DNA of 27,932 nt from assembly GCA_002498385.1 (NCBI GenBank), contig DAHH01000007.1, positions 73,013 through 100,944 of the forward strand, given 5' to 3'. Positions within the stretch are counted from its first letter, which is position 1. The number at the start of each line of letters is the position of its first letter. This document shows, piece after piece, positions 9,275 through 16,409 of this stretch. A model generated the notes under the pieces. The model did no database searches and was not told where the DNA came from. It was given only the letters and a program-made list of their open reading frames with translations. The translations under genes and the position numbers were made by a program. This DNA is from Methanobacterium sp. UBA410 (lineage in GTDB: Archaea > Methanobacteriota > Methanobacteria > Methanobacteriales > Methanobacteriaceae).

Positions 9275-9853
9275 TCAAGGTTGATCTTCGTCAACGCTTC
9301 CCTCAATAACCACCTTACCATTTCTAACGTTCACCTTCACCAGGCTCTTGACTGTGCAGTTTGTGGCATCTTCAACAATGTACTTTCCCCTTCCCTTTTC
9401 AATTACCGCTACCACGTCAACTATTTCAACTCCAATGGTTTCAAGGGCCTGAATTACGGAGATCATGGTGCCGCCGGTGCTTACAACATCGTCCACAAGG
9501 ATTATTTTATCTCCCTTACTCAATCCATTTATGTAGAGTTCTGCTTCGCTGTACCCTGTTACCTGATGCACAGCAACTTCACCATCAAGTCCATAGGAAC
9601 GTTTTCTCACAACAACAAAGGGTGTTCCTGTTTTGAGGGATAGAGCTGTTGCAATATGTATTCCCATTGCCTCAACACAGACTATTTTATCCACTTTCAT
9701 GTTTCCAAACTCAGCAATACCATCTGCAACTTCCTCAAGGATCTCAGGGCGAACAAGTGGAACACCATCGGTTACAGGATGCACAAAATAATCATAATCC
9801 CCTTTTTTTACCACAGGAGATTCTATCAAACTTTTTTTAAGATTTTCAAACAT
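9275..9853 (-). CDS. hpt: Hypoxanthine/adenine-type phosphoribosyltransferase (archaeal Hpt)
   Basis: Purine salvage enzyme of 192 residues that converts hypoxanthine (and probably guanine) with PRPP to IMP/GMP. The type I PRTase PRPP-binding motif IILVDDVVSTGGT is at residues 117-129, preceded by the flexible-loop region VVVRKRSYGLDGEVAVHQ. The N terminus has the conserved archaeal Hpt pattern YDYFVHPVTDGVPLVRPEIL. AGGTGGT lies just before the ATG, and a TATA box at about 9898-9905 predicts a very short leader. The length and motifs fit the archaeal Hpt group; an adenine specificity cannot be excluded from sequence alone. Confidence 0.9.
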   Translation of the reverse strand: MFENLKKSLIESPVVKKGDYDYFVHPVTDGVPLVRPEILEEVADGIAEFGNMKVDKIVCVEAMGIHIATALSLKTGTPFVVVRKRSYGLDGEVAVHQVTGYSEAELYINGLSKGDKIILVDDVVSTGGTMISVIQALETIGVEIVDVVAVIEKGRGKYIVEDATNCTVKSLVKVNVRNGKVVIEGSVDEDQP

Positions 9854-9897
9854 TTTACCACCTAAATTATTATCTTAAATTTAATCCCACCAAATCA

Positions 9898-9905
9898 ATA
9901 TAAAC
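9898..9905 (-). promoter_or_regulatory. TATA box for hpt
   Basis: The minus strand reads GTTTATATTG here, 45-52 bp upstream of the hpt ATG. With transcription starting about 25 bp downstream, the leader would be about 20 nt, just enough for the ribosome binding site. Confidence 0.55.
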
Positions 9906-10264
9906 TCTGTTCATTGTTAACAAGTTTAGGGTTTAATGAATGTAGTTCAGAGCTAGTTTTAAAAGGTTATCTGTAAGATTTCTGCAAAATTTTGCTGAAT
10001 GTATCCTTACTCCCATTGATTGTATTATCCCATTGATTGTAGATTTTTAACGTTTTTAAAAATTTTATAAAAATTTTCAGGTTCTGTACTAATTTTGGGT
10101 CTTGCAATCATTTATAAATACCATGTCTAAAAAAATAAGATTATATAATTTTGTACCATACCACCATGAGGCATTGGATCAAAATGGTAGATGGTTACAA
10201 ATTCCAATTAAGGATCTGTAACTTAAAGGATCTGTAAAAGTTATCATAAACACCGGTGAGAATC
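9906..10264. other. Divergent intergenic region hpt/srp54 with promoter and two tandem duplications
   Basis: No gene is visible here. The stretch contains a 17-bp-period duplication (TCCCATTGATTGTA at 10011-10024 and again at 10028-10041) and a 16-bp-period one (AAGGATCTGTAA at 10210-10221 and again at 10226-10237). Two plus-strand TATA-like elements for srp54 are TTTATAAATA at 10111-10120 and ATTATATAATT near 10140-10150. Either implies a leader of roughly 95-130 nt before srp54, with the second duplication inside the leader. Confidence 0.7.
10111..10120 (+). promoter_or_regulatory. TATA box candidate for srp54
   Basis: TTTATAAATA on the plus strand, a good archaeal TATA match 145 bp upstream of the srp54 start. 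A second candidate (ATTATATAATT) lies near 10140-10150. I cannot tell which is used. Confidence 0.45.
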
Positions 10265-11599
10265 ATGTTGGGCAATCTGGGTAAAAACTTGACCAAAACC
10301 ATGAAAAAATTGGCAGGAATGACCATAATTGACGAAGAAGTTGTGAAAGAGGTTATAAAAGATATTCAGAGGGCTCTCATCCAGTCGGATGTTAACATAA
10401 AGTTGGTTTTGAAACTGTCAAAAACCATAGAAGAAAGAGCCCTGAATGAGGAACCACCCAAAGGTGTAACTCCAAAGGAGCACATCGTAAAGATCGTTTA
10501 TGAAGAGCTCGTAAATCTCGTTGGGGAGAAGGCCCAGGGAATTGAGATCAACAAGAGGCCCTACAAGATCCTGTTTGTGGGGCTTCAGGGAAGTGGTAAA
10601 ACAACCACCATTGGCAAACTCTCCCGTTACCTCCAAAAAAAGGGTTTCAACCCTGCAATTATCTGTACAGACACCTGGAGGCCTGCCGCATATGAACAGC
10701 TGCGCCAGTTGACTGAAGAGATGAACCTTCCCCTCTACGGTGACCCTGAAAACAGGGACGCCCTTGATCTTGCAAGGAGAGGCTTGGATGAATTTAAAAA
10801 ACAGGGCCTTGTAATTGTGGATACTGCAGGACGCCACAAGGAAGAAAAGGATCTTCTGGATGAGATGGAAAAAATATCTGCAATTGTAAAACCCGACGAG
10901 GTTATACTGGTCATAGATGGAACCATAGGCCAGCAAGCAAGGGAACAGGCTCTTGCGTTCAGTAAAACCACCAAGGTGGGATCCATCATCATAACCAAAC
11001 TTGACGGCTCTGCAAAGGGTGGAGGTGCCCTTTCTGCTGTGGCTGAAATTGGAGCGCCCATCAAGTTTGTTGGAACTGGAGAGAGGATCGACGACTTTGA
11101 GGCCTTCGATCCAGAACGTTTCATATCCAGACTCCTTGGAATGGGGGATATAAAAACCCTCATTGAACGGGCTGAAGAGATAGCAAACACTGAAGACGTT
11201 GACATGGACTCTGTTGATGCCATGCTCAGCGGTAAATTCACTCTAAGGGACATGTACTCCCAGTTTGAAATGATGAACAAGATGGGACCCATGAAACAAG
11301 TCATGAACATGATCCCGGGTATGGGAGCCAAACTTCCAAAGAACGCATCCCAGATGACCGAGGAAAAACTTGGAAAGTACAAGATCCTCATGGACTCCAT
11401 GACAGAATACGAACTTGAGCATCCCGAAGTTATCAAGCAATCGAGGGTCAAGAGAATAGCCCGAGGAGCAGGCATGCGTAACGAAGATGTTAAAGAGCTC
11501 ATGAAATATTACGGTATGACCAAAAAGGCAATTAAAGGCTTTGGAAAAAGGAAAATGGGCGGACCATTTGGTCAGATGATGAGGCAAATGATGAGGTAG
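10265..11599 (+). CDS. srp54: Signal recognition particle protein SRP54
   Basis: GTPase subunit (444 residues) of the signal recognition particle, which binds signal sequences and 7S RNA and docks with FtsY at the membrane. Domains: helical N domain (about 1-88), G domain with P-loop GLQGSGKTT (106-114), DTWRPAAYEQL, DTAGR (186-190) and TKLDG (244-248), and a methionine-rich M domain (about 300-444, ending GQMMRQMMR). The frame opens at a GTG at 10256, but that GTG is part of the GGTGAG ribosome binding site for the ATG at 10265, which gives the usual MLGNLG.NLT start. It appears monocistronic: a T-tract and palindrome follow it. Confidence 0.98.
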   Translation: MLGNLGKNLTKTMKKLAGMTIIDEEVVKEVIKDIQRALIQSDVNIKLVLKLSKTIEERALNEEPPKGVTPKEHIVKIVYEELVNLVGEKAQGIEINKRPYKILFVGLQGSGKTTTIGKLSRYLQKKGFNPAIICTDTWRPAAYEQLRQLTEEMNLPLYGDPENRDALDLARRGLDEFKKQGLVIVDTAGRHKEEKDLLDEMEKISAIVKPDEVILVIDGTIGQQAREQALAFSKTTKVGSIIITKLDGSAKGGGALSAVAEIGAPIKFVGTGERIDDFEAFDPERFISRLLGMGDIKTLIERAEEIANTEDVDMDSVDAMLSGKFTLRDMYSQFEMMNKMGPMKQVMNMIPGMGAKLPKNASQMTEEKLGKYKILMDSMTEYELEHPEVIKQSRVKRIARGAGMRNEDVKELMKYYGMTKKAIKGFGKRKMGGPFGQMMRQMMR

Positions 11600-11627
11600 T
11601 TCCAAATACCGAACATCTTAAACCTAA

Positions 11628-11634
11628 TTTTTTT
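11628..11634 (+). terminator. T-tract terminator after srp54
   Basis: T7 preceded by AA, 29 bases past the srp54 stop codon. An intrinsic archaeal terminator is likely here, and a separate palindrome lies a few bases further on. Confidence 0.5.
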
Positions 11635-11641
11635 CAGTTTG

Positions 11642-11664
11642 AGTGTACTTAAGTTAAGTACACT
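11642..11664. repeat. Perfect 10-bp inverted repeat between srp54 and pus10
   Basis: AGTGTACTTA, a 3-base centre AGT, then TAAGTACACT: a perfect 23-bp dyad. Related fragments (GAGTACAGT, AATACAGTG) follow within 50 bases. It could be an RNA hairpin supporting termination of srp54, or an operator. The intergenic region up to pus10 (11600-11802) also has AT-rich TATA-like words around 11745-11765. Confidence 0.75.
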
Positions 11665-11802
11665 AAAATGAGTACAGTAATGCACTAATCAATGTAAATA
11701 CAGTGAAGTTAACCATTCTCTTACTAATTTTACAATCTAACTAATATACAATCTATTAATATTAATAAAAAATTACTTAATAATTGAACTAAAGGGAATT
11801 CT

Positions 11803-13056
11803 ATGAATGAAAAAATGGAACCTGAAATAACGGACAAGTTAATTGAAATTATCAAAATTACCGAAGGAAACATCTGCAACAGGTGTTTGGGCAGAAATTT
11901 CTCCAAAGTCCTGGAAGCTGATGGAAACCTGGAGAGGGGCAAATATCTGAGGCAAATGCTTTCCTCCATAACGGAAGGAGGGAATGATCCTTCAACAACA
12001 GAACCCTGTTACGTGTGCAACGATATCCTTAAAGAGCTGGATAAACCCAACAACATTGTTGACAGGATAGTTAAAAAAATTAACGAATCAGGAATTGAAT
12101 TTTCAAACTTTCTAGTTGGATGCCGGGTGGATCCTGAAATACTTGAGAGGGAAAAAGATCTTCAAGGTAGAATTAATGTTGATGTTGAAAGCATTAAAAA
12201 GGAGATCAACAGGGAAGTGGGTAAGGCCATGGAGCTGAAGCTGGATCAGGAAGTTGAATTCGACAACCCCAACCTTGTTGTAACTGTAAACCTTAAAAAT
12301 GGTAGAATCGAATTTCAGACAAACCCAATATTCATTGAGGGACGCTACAGGAAACTTCTACGCGGTATCCCCCAGACAAAATGGCCCTGCATCAAGTGCA
12401 GGGGAAAAGGATGTGAGAGGTGCAACTTCACCGGCAAAATGTACCAGGAATCTGTGGAAGAATTGATATCCCCAGAGGCCCTTAAGGTTGCCCAGGGCAG
12501 GGCATCAAAATTTCATGGTGCTGGCCGCGAAGACATTGATGTGAGGATGCTCGGAAGGGGCAGGCCCTTCGTGCTTGAGATAAAGGAGCCAAAGATCAGA
12601 AGGTTCAACCTGGAAGAACTTAAGGACAGCATAAACCTGTACGCAGAGGGAAAAGTTGAAGTCCTGGACCTGAAGTTCGTTGGCAAAGAGAGGCGCAGCC
12701 AGATAAAAACCTCATCAACAGACACCTACAAGGTTTACCGTGCCGTTGCAGAGCTTGAAGAGGAAGTTGAGGATGAAGTTCTAGAATCCCTGAAGTCTCT
12801 GAAGGTTATAAAACAACGCACTCCCATAAGGGTGTCCCACAGACGTGCAGATAAAATAAGAACACGTGAGGTGCGAAATTTGGAGTTTAAACGAATTGGT
12901 GAACGGATGCTTGAGCTTGTAATCCAGTGCGAGGGTGGTCTTTACATCAAGGAACTCATATCCGGCGACCAGATGCGAACCAAACCAAGCGTTTCCCAAA
13001 TACTTGGAACACCAAGCAAATGTGTGAAACTGGACGTTCTTGAGGTAAATATTTAA
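11803..13056 (+). CDS. pus10: tRNA pseudouridine synthase Pus10
   Basis: Archaeal Pus10 (417 residues), which makes pseudouridine 54 (and often 55) in the tRNA T-loop. The N-terminal accessory domain carries zinc-binding pairs C25xxC28 and C69xxC72, followed by a THUMP-like region. A second cysteine set C196xxC199 and C204xxC207 (CIKCRGKGCERC) lies before the catalytic domain. The catalytic motif is GREDIDVRMLGRGRPFVLEI (241-260) with the nucleophilic aspartate. The C terminus has the conserved IKELISGD, TKPSVSQILG and LDVLEVNI stretches. GGGAATTCT precedes the ATG, so the ribosome binding site is weak; a start four codons later is possible. Confidence 0.96.
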   Translation: MNEKMEPEITDKLIEIIKITEGNICNRCLGRNFSKVLEADGNLERGKYLRQMLSSITEGGNDPSTTEPCYVCNDILKELDKPNNIVDRIVKKINESGIEFSNFLVGCRVDPEILEREKDLQGRINVDVESIKKEINREVGKAMELKLDQEVEFDNPNLVVTVNLKNGRIEFQTNPIFIEGRYRKLLRGIPQTKWPCIKCRGKGCERCNFTGKMYQESVEELISPEALKVAQGRASKFHGAGREDIDVRMLGRGRPFVLEIKEPKIRRFNLEELKDSINLYAEGKVEVLDLKFVGKERRSQIKTSSTDTYKVYRAVAELEEEVEDEVLESLKSLKVIKQRTPIRVSHRRADKIRTREVRNLEFKRIGERMLELVIQCEGGLYIKELISGDQMRTKPSVSQILGTPSKCVKLDVLEVNI

Positions 13057-13151
13057 AACAAAGAGACTCGTAGTAATGATAAACATTCTCAGAGTCCAGG
13101 TATTGTAGTTTCTGGGATCAACCTCTGAAAATAAAAGTTTTGAGAAGTTTC

Positions 13152-13177
13152 AGGCATTAAATTTAGGCATTAAATTT
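13152..13177. repeat. Perfect 2 x 13 bp tandem duplication
   Basis: AGGCATTAAATTT occurs at 13152-13164 and 13165-13177. Confidence 0.95.
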
Positions 13178-13199
13178 ACCTGCAAACGAAAAAGTAGAG

Positions 13200-13260
13200 T
13201 AATCCTGAATATGTTACCACAGATTTGGACCACAGATTTGGTATGTGAAATTCAGGATTA
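13200..13260. repeat. 11-bp inverted repeat enclosing a 2 x 13 bp tandem duplication
   Basis: TAATCCTGAAT (13200-13210) pairs perfectly with ATTCAGGATTA (13250-13260). The 39-base interior contains ACCACAGATTTGG twice in tandem (13216-13228, 13229-13241). As RNA it would form a stem with a repeated loop; as DNA it resembles a degenerate inverted-repeat element. No coding capacity. Confidence 0.9.
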
Positions 13261-13618
13261 AAGATCAGATGAAGTTAAAGATCAAGGATCAAATATATAT
13301 TAGATTCCATCAAACATCTTATCAACATCAATGAATACTTCAGATTTTGGTTCAAATTTATGCAAGTTCAACGAATTTTTACATTGTCTGAATTGGGTCT
13401 TCATAGATTAGGGCGATCCTAAAAATTTATTGAAGTAAAATCCATCTAATGAACATACTATTATTTAAATATAAAATCCAAATATTAAACCAGTGATGTT
13501 TTAGATAGAGATGGTGCCAGCATAGAAATTTGGATGATAAGAAATCAAAACAACAACTTTCATAGATTTATGATGTTTAGTCACCATTCAACAAGTAGTT
13601 GAGGTGGAGGTTTAAAAA

Positions 13619-13909
13619 ATGAAAAGATCAAAAGGTTTTAGAAGTAAAACACGTTACAAACTTAAAAAAAGTATAAGACCAGTTAGGGCCAACCCCATAA
13701 CAAAGAGGATACAGACCTTCGATGAGAACGACCTGGTTCACATAATAATCGATCCAAGTATTCAAAAAGGTCAACCACACCCCCGCTTCCATGGTAAGAC
13801 AGGAAAAGTTGCAGAAAAAAGGGGACGCGCATACATAGTAGAAATAAACGATGGTAATAAAGCTAAAAAGTTGATAATAAGACCGGAACACCTCAAAATG
13901 CAAGAGTGA
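13619..13909 (+). CDS. rpl21e: Ribosomal protein eL21 (L21e)
   Basis: Archaeal/eukaryal L21e of 96 residues. It starts MKRSKGFRSKTRYKLKKS, carries the HPRFHGKTGKV turn near residues 56-66 and ends in the RPEHLK segment, all typical. GGAGGT lies seven bases before the ATG. It leads the rpl21e-rpoF-DUF655-rsmA cluster, an arrangement conserved in many Euryarchaeota, and its TGA lies four bases before the rpoF start. Confidence 0.98.
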   Translation: MKRSKGFRSKTRYKLKKSIRPVRANPITKRIQTFDENDLVHIIIDPSIQKGQPHPRFHGKTGKVAEKRGRAYIVEINDGNKAKKLIIRPEHLKMQE

Positions 13910-13913
13910 TTTG

Positions 13914-14246
13914 ATGATTGGAAAAAAAGTTATGGAAACTGATCCAGTCACAGTTGCAGAAGTTAAAACCATGCTTGATGATGCTTCAGAATCCTACGAT
14001 CTTACCTACGAGCAGAATCTTGCCTTAGATCATGCCACCAAGTTTTCGAAGATCGAAGCTGAATCTGCAAACAAGCTGGTTGAGGAACTTCAGGAAATTG
14101 TTAAGAAAACTCAGGCTACTAAAATTGCAGATATGATGCCTGTGGATATGGCGGATATGAGGCTTCTATTTGCAAAGGAAAGGGGTTCACATAAAAAAGA
14201 AGAGTTAGAGCAGGTATTGGAAATAGTGAACAAGTACAGGGAATAA
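13914..14246 (+). CDS. rpoF: DNA-directed RNA polymerase subunit F (Rpo4)
   Basis: RPB4-like subunit of 110 residues, which with subunit E forms the stalk of archaeal RNA polymerase. The sequence is helical and acidic (ETDPVTVAEVKTMLDD, LTYEQNLALDHATKFSK) with the HRDC-like tail VDMADMRLLFAKERGS..EELEQVLEIVNKYRE. TTG at 13911 and ATG at 13914 are adjacent. The ATG is preferred, with GAGTGAT in the end of rpl21e acting as the ribosome binding site, which couples the two genes. Position directly after rpl21e is itself diagnostic. Confidence 0.95.
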   Translation: MIGKKVMETDPVTVAEVKTMLDDASESYDLTYEQNLALDHATKFSKIEAESANKLVEELQEIVKKTQATKIADMMPVDMADMRLLFAKERGSHKKEELEQVLEIVNKYRE

Positions 14247-14304
14247 ATTTGAGCTGATAAGACCGTAAAGTCTTTAAGGAAATAAAAAACCAACTGGTGG
14301 TTAA

Positions 14305-14883
14305 ATGGAAGATTATGCAATTATTCTTGATTATCTTCCTTTAGGTTATGTCAGGAAAGGTGCTCCTTCATTTAAAATGAAACCTGTGACCCAGGCTGTG
14401 GGTACAGATGAATTCACTCTTCTTGAGCTTATTCCAAAGGAAAAGGTTCAACTGGATATACATGAAAGGGTTTACATAGGTCCTGGAAAGAGGGACAAGA
14501 TAGCCCGTGTTAACAGGCGGCTTAAATATGATGATCTCACAGCTACGGCAAAGTTAGAACTTAACTATGTCGTTGAAGAAATTATAAAAGCCAAAGAGGA
14601 TAAATTCGTTGAATTTTTCAACGAGGCAGGTTCCATATCAACCAGACTGCACCAGATCGAGCTTCTGCCTGGAATAGGTAAAAAACACATGTGGGACATC
14701 CTTAAAACACGGCAGGAAAAGAAATTTGAAAGCTTTGAAGATATTAAAAAAAGGGTCCCTATGCTTGCAGATCCTGTAAAACTAATTGCAAAACGTATCG
14801 TCATGGAACTCGAAGCAACAGGAGAAGAAAGAGGCAAAAAGAAGTATATTTTGTTTACAAGACCACCGAAAAGGCCTGTTTAA
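14305..14883 (+). CDS. DUF655 family putative nucleic-acid-binding protein
   Basis: This 192-residue protein belongs to DUF655, an archaeal family of unknown function usually found between rpoF and ksgA, as here. The N-terminal half looks OB/S1-like (YAIILDYLPLGYV, VYIGPGKRDKIARVNRRLKYDDLT). A helix-hairpin-helix motif follows (residues about 117-131, ELLPGIGKKHMWDIL), suggesting DNA or RNA binding. GGTGG precedes the ATG. The context suggests a role linked to rRNA maturation or transcription, but that is only inference. Confidence 0.92.
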   Translation: MEDYAIILDYLPLGYVRKGAPSFKMKPVTQAVGTDEFTLLELIPKEKVQLDIHERVYIGPGKRDKIARVNRRLKYDDLTATAKLELNYVVEEIIKAKEDKFVEFFNEAGSISTRLHQIELLPGIGKKHMWDILKTRQEKKFESFEDIKKRVPMLADPVKLIAKRIVMELEATGEERGKKKYILFTRPPKRPV

Positions 14884-14905
14884 CTCCTTCCAAGATCATC
14901 ACTAC

Positions 14906-14920
14906 TTTTTTTTATTTTTT
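14906..14920 (+). terminator. T-rich tract between DUF655 and rsmA
   Basis: T8-A-T6 lies 22 bases after the DUF655 stop codon and about 30 bases before the rsmA start; another T6 lies at about 14933-14938. It resembles an archaeal terminator, but there is little room for a new promoter before rsmA. Partial termination that lowers rsmA expression is the likelier reading. Confidence 0.45.
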
Positions 14921-14950
14921 ACAAACCTTCTATTTTTTCAGGGAATTAAC

Positions 14951-15781
14951 ATGTTGTCCAAGACCCGTAAAATACTGAAAAAGCATGGCATAAAACTTGA
15001 CAGAAGAAAGGGTCAAAATTATCTCATAGACAAAGGCGTACTTTCAAGGATAATCAGCAGCGCAGAGATATCAAGAGAAGACGTGGTTCTCGAGATCGGT
15101 GCAGGTATTGGCACCTTGACCATACCCCTTGCAGAGAGGGCCAATCATGTTTTTGCAGTTGAAAAGGATGTAAAAATTGCAGAGGTTCTGGAAGAGCGGC
15201 TTGAAGATCTCAAGATCTTCAACGTGGAAGTTCTAATTGAAGATGCAACCAGAATGGAGTTTCCAGAGTTCAACAAGGTTGTTTCAAACCTTCCCTACAA
15301 GATATCGTCACCAATAACCTTCAGGCTCCTTGAAAACGACTTTGATTTTGGAGTGCTCATGTACCAGAAAGAGTTTGCAGAGAGGATGGTTGCAGAGCCC
15401 GGCTCCAGAAACTACTCCAGACTATCAGTCATGATGCACCTCTGTGCAGACGTTGAATTTTTATTCAACGTGCCAAAGGAATCATTCTTTCCGCAACCCA
15501 AGGTCTCATCGGCAGTTATTAAGTTAAGGCCAAATGCTGCAAGTGTTGACCCCTTCTTCATGAAAACATCAAGGGCCCTGTTCCAGCACAAGCGAAAAAC
15601 CGTTAAAAACTCCCTTCTGGACTCATTCCATGAATTAGCAGATCTGGACAAAAAATCAGCGAAAACAGTTGTTTCAAAGTTAAATCCCGACCTCCTGGTA
15701 AGAAGGGTTGTAAGCCTGGAACCTGGGGAAGTGATGGAGATTTCAAACGATCTAAGGTCTGTTTTAAAGGAATTCAATTAG
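14951..15781 (+). CDS. rsmA: 16S rRNA dimethyladenosine transferase RsmA/KsgA
   Basis: SAM-dependent enzyme (276 residues) that dimethylates two adjacent adenosines in the 3' hairpin of 16S rRNA, a late quality-control step of small-subunit assembly. Motifs: QNYLID (22-27), motif I LEIGAGIGTLT (47-57), the acidic end of strand 2 (VEKD, 70-73) and the target-base motif NLPYKISSP (113-121). The C-terminal part has FFPQPKVSSAVIKL and FQHKRKTVKNSL. The frame is open upstream to 14786, but that part overlaps DUF655 and the T-tract; the ATG at 14951 gives the family's normal N terminus. AGGGA upstream is a modest ribosome binding site. Confidence 0.97.
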   Translation: MLSKTRKILKKHGIKLDRRKGQNYLIDKGVLSRIISSAEISREDVVLEIGAGIGTLTIPLAERANHVFAVEKDVKIAEVLEERLEDLKIFNVEVLIEDATRMEFPEFNKVVSNLPYKISSPITFRLLENDFDFGVLMYQKEFAERMVAEPGSRNYSRLSVMMHLCADVEFLFNVPKESFFPQPKVSSAVIKLRPNAASVDPFFMKTSRALFQHKRKTVKNSLLDSFHELADLDKKSAKTVVSKLNPDLLVRRVVSLEPGEVMEISNDLRSVLKEFN

Positions 15782-15838
15782 GTAGTTTTAAGAACAAAAG
15801 TTTTAAAATTATTTAAACGAATTCAACGCGAGATATTA

Positions 15839-15882
15839 ATGGTAATTTATGGTAATTGAGATTTATTATGAGGATTATGAGG
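15839..15882. repeat. Two adjacent short tandem duplications (10 bp and 9 bp)
   Basis: ATGGTAATTT/ATGGTAATTG (15839-15858) and ATTATGAGG/ATTATGAGG (15865-15882) lie in the leader of the small CMD-like gene. They create several in-frame ATGs, which is why a spurious longer frame appears here. Confidence 0.9.
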
Positions 15883-15913
15883 AAGGTGGAGAAATTATAA
15901 AGAAAGTGGAAAA

Positions 15914-16213
15914 ATGGAGAATCCCTACGAAGTATTTCAAAAGGAACTTCCTGAACTTGCAGATAAGTTCAATGAACTGGTTGAAGCACAGATTTCCCTT
16001 GAGGGACTGGATCCAAAGACCAAACAGCTCATAAACATTGCAATTCAAACTGCAAACAGGAATCCCCAGGGAGTTAAGATGCACGCAGCCATGGCAAAAA
16101 AGATTGGAACAACAAGGGTTGGAATAACAAGGGACGAAGTGAAAGGTGCTGTTGCATTGAACCTGCATCTTTCAAGACCTGAAACTGTGCTTGAATGTCT
16201 CTGCAGCTTTTGA
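15914..16213 (+). CDS. Carboxymuconolactone decarboxylase-like small protein, possibly 3'-frameshifted
   Basis: This 99-residue protein resembles the CMD/AhpD-like family (EVFQKELPELADKFNELV, LDPKTKQLINIAIQTANRNPQGVKMHA), small helical proteins with varied redox or unknown roles. The usual catalytic CxxC is absent, so an AhpD-type peroxidase role is unlikely. Two oddities suggest decay or recent change. A 15-bp tandem duplication (16104-16133) inserts five residues (VGITR). The C terminus also looks frameshifted near 16200: the current frame ends LECLCSF, while the next frame from 16203 reads AAFEGFDNTS to a stop at 16235, which continues a family-like ending. The ribosome binding site is weak (AGTGG). 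Confidence 0.75.
   Translation: MENPYEVFQKELPELADKFNELVEAQISLEGLDPKTKQLINIAIQTANRNPQGVKMHAAMAKKIGTTRVGITRDEVKGAVALNLHLSRPETVLECLCSF
16104..16133. repeat. In-frame 2 x 15 bp tandem duplication
   Basis: TTGGAACAACAAGGG (16104-16118) and TTGGAATAACAAGGG (16119-16133), 14 of 15 identical, inside the CMD-like gene; it encodes GTTRVGITR. Confidence 0.92.
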
Positions 16214-16237
16214 AGGTTTTGACAATACCAGTTAGAC

Positions 16238-16244
16238 TTTTTTT
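16238..16244 (+). terminator. T7 terminator after the CMD-like gene
   Basis: T7 lies three bases after the frame-shifted stop codon at 16233-16235 and 25 bases after the current stop, and probably ends transcription of this gene. Confidence 0.5.
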
Positions 16245-16260
16245 ATCATTTTCAAGTATC

Positions 16261-16292
16261 ATCTTAAGTTAGAAACATCTTAAGTTAGAAAT
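16261..16292. repeat. 2 x 16 bp tandem duplication
   Basis: ATCTTAAGTTAGAAAC and ATCTTAAGTTAGAAAT in direct succession, 15 of 16 identical, upstream of the methyltransferase gene. Confidence 0.95.
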
Positions 16293-16409
16293 AATCCTTA
16301 AAGAGTTAGGTTAAAAAGTTAAGTTTAAATAAAAAATTTGTTTAAAAAATCCAAAATTGTTTTAATTTCGTGCTGGATAAAAAAAATAAATCTTTTTTTG
16401 GAGATATCA

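Larger units (their letters stand above)
13057..13618. other. 562-bp intergenic region pus10/rpl21e with repeats
   Basis: No convincing gene is present. It contains two perfect 13-bp tandem duplications and an 11-bp inverted repeat (listed separately). Plus-strand TATA-like sequences are AAATATATATTA at 13291-13302 and TTTAAATATAAAAT near 13461-13474; the latter is the better promoter candidate for rpl21e. A minus-strand frame of 34 codons (13404-13300) has no ribosome binding site and no recognisable family. The length is unusual between two housekeeping genes, so an untranslated RNA or gene remnant remains possible. Confidence 0.6.

Noticed and set aside
9221..9643. Plus-strand 140-codon frame antisense to hpt
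   Set aside because: It is the shadow of hpt's codon usage; hpt is clearly the real gene.
13200..13260. Inverted repeat as ends of a small mobile element
   Set aside because: Only 61 bp long, no flanking target-site duplication and no transposase nearby.
13300..13404. Minus-strand 34-codon frame (MKTQFRQCKNSLNLH...)
   Set aside because: Reasonable amino acid composition but no ribosome binding site, no family and too short to support; it could be a gene remnant.
14786..14950. Longer rsmA frame reaching back into DUF655
   Set aside because: The extension overlaps DUF655 and crosses the T-rich tract (giving a Phe-rich stretch); the family begins at the ATG at 14951.
15849..16034. Frame starting MVIEIYYEDYEE upstream of and overlapping the CMD-like gene
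   Set aside because: Its ATG and first codons come from two short tandem duplications, and it overlaps a recognisable gene in another frame.
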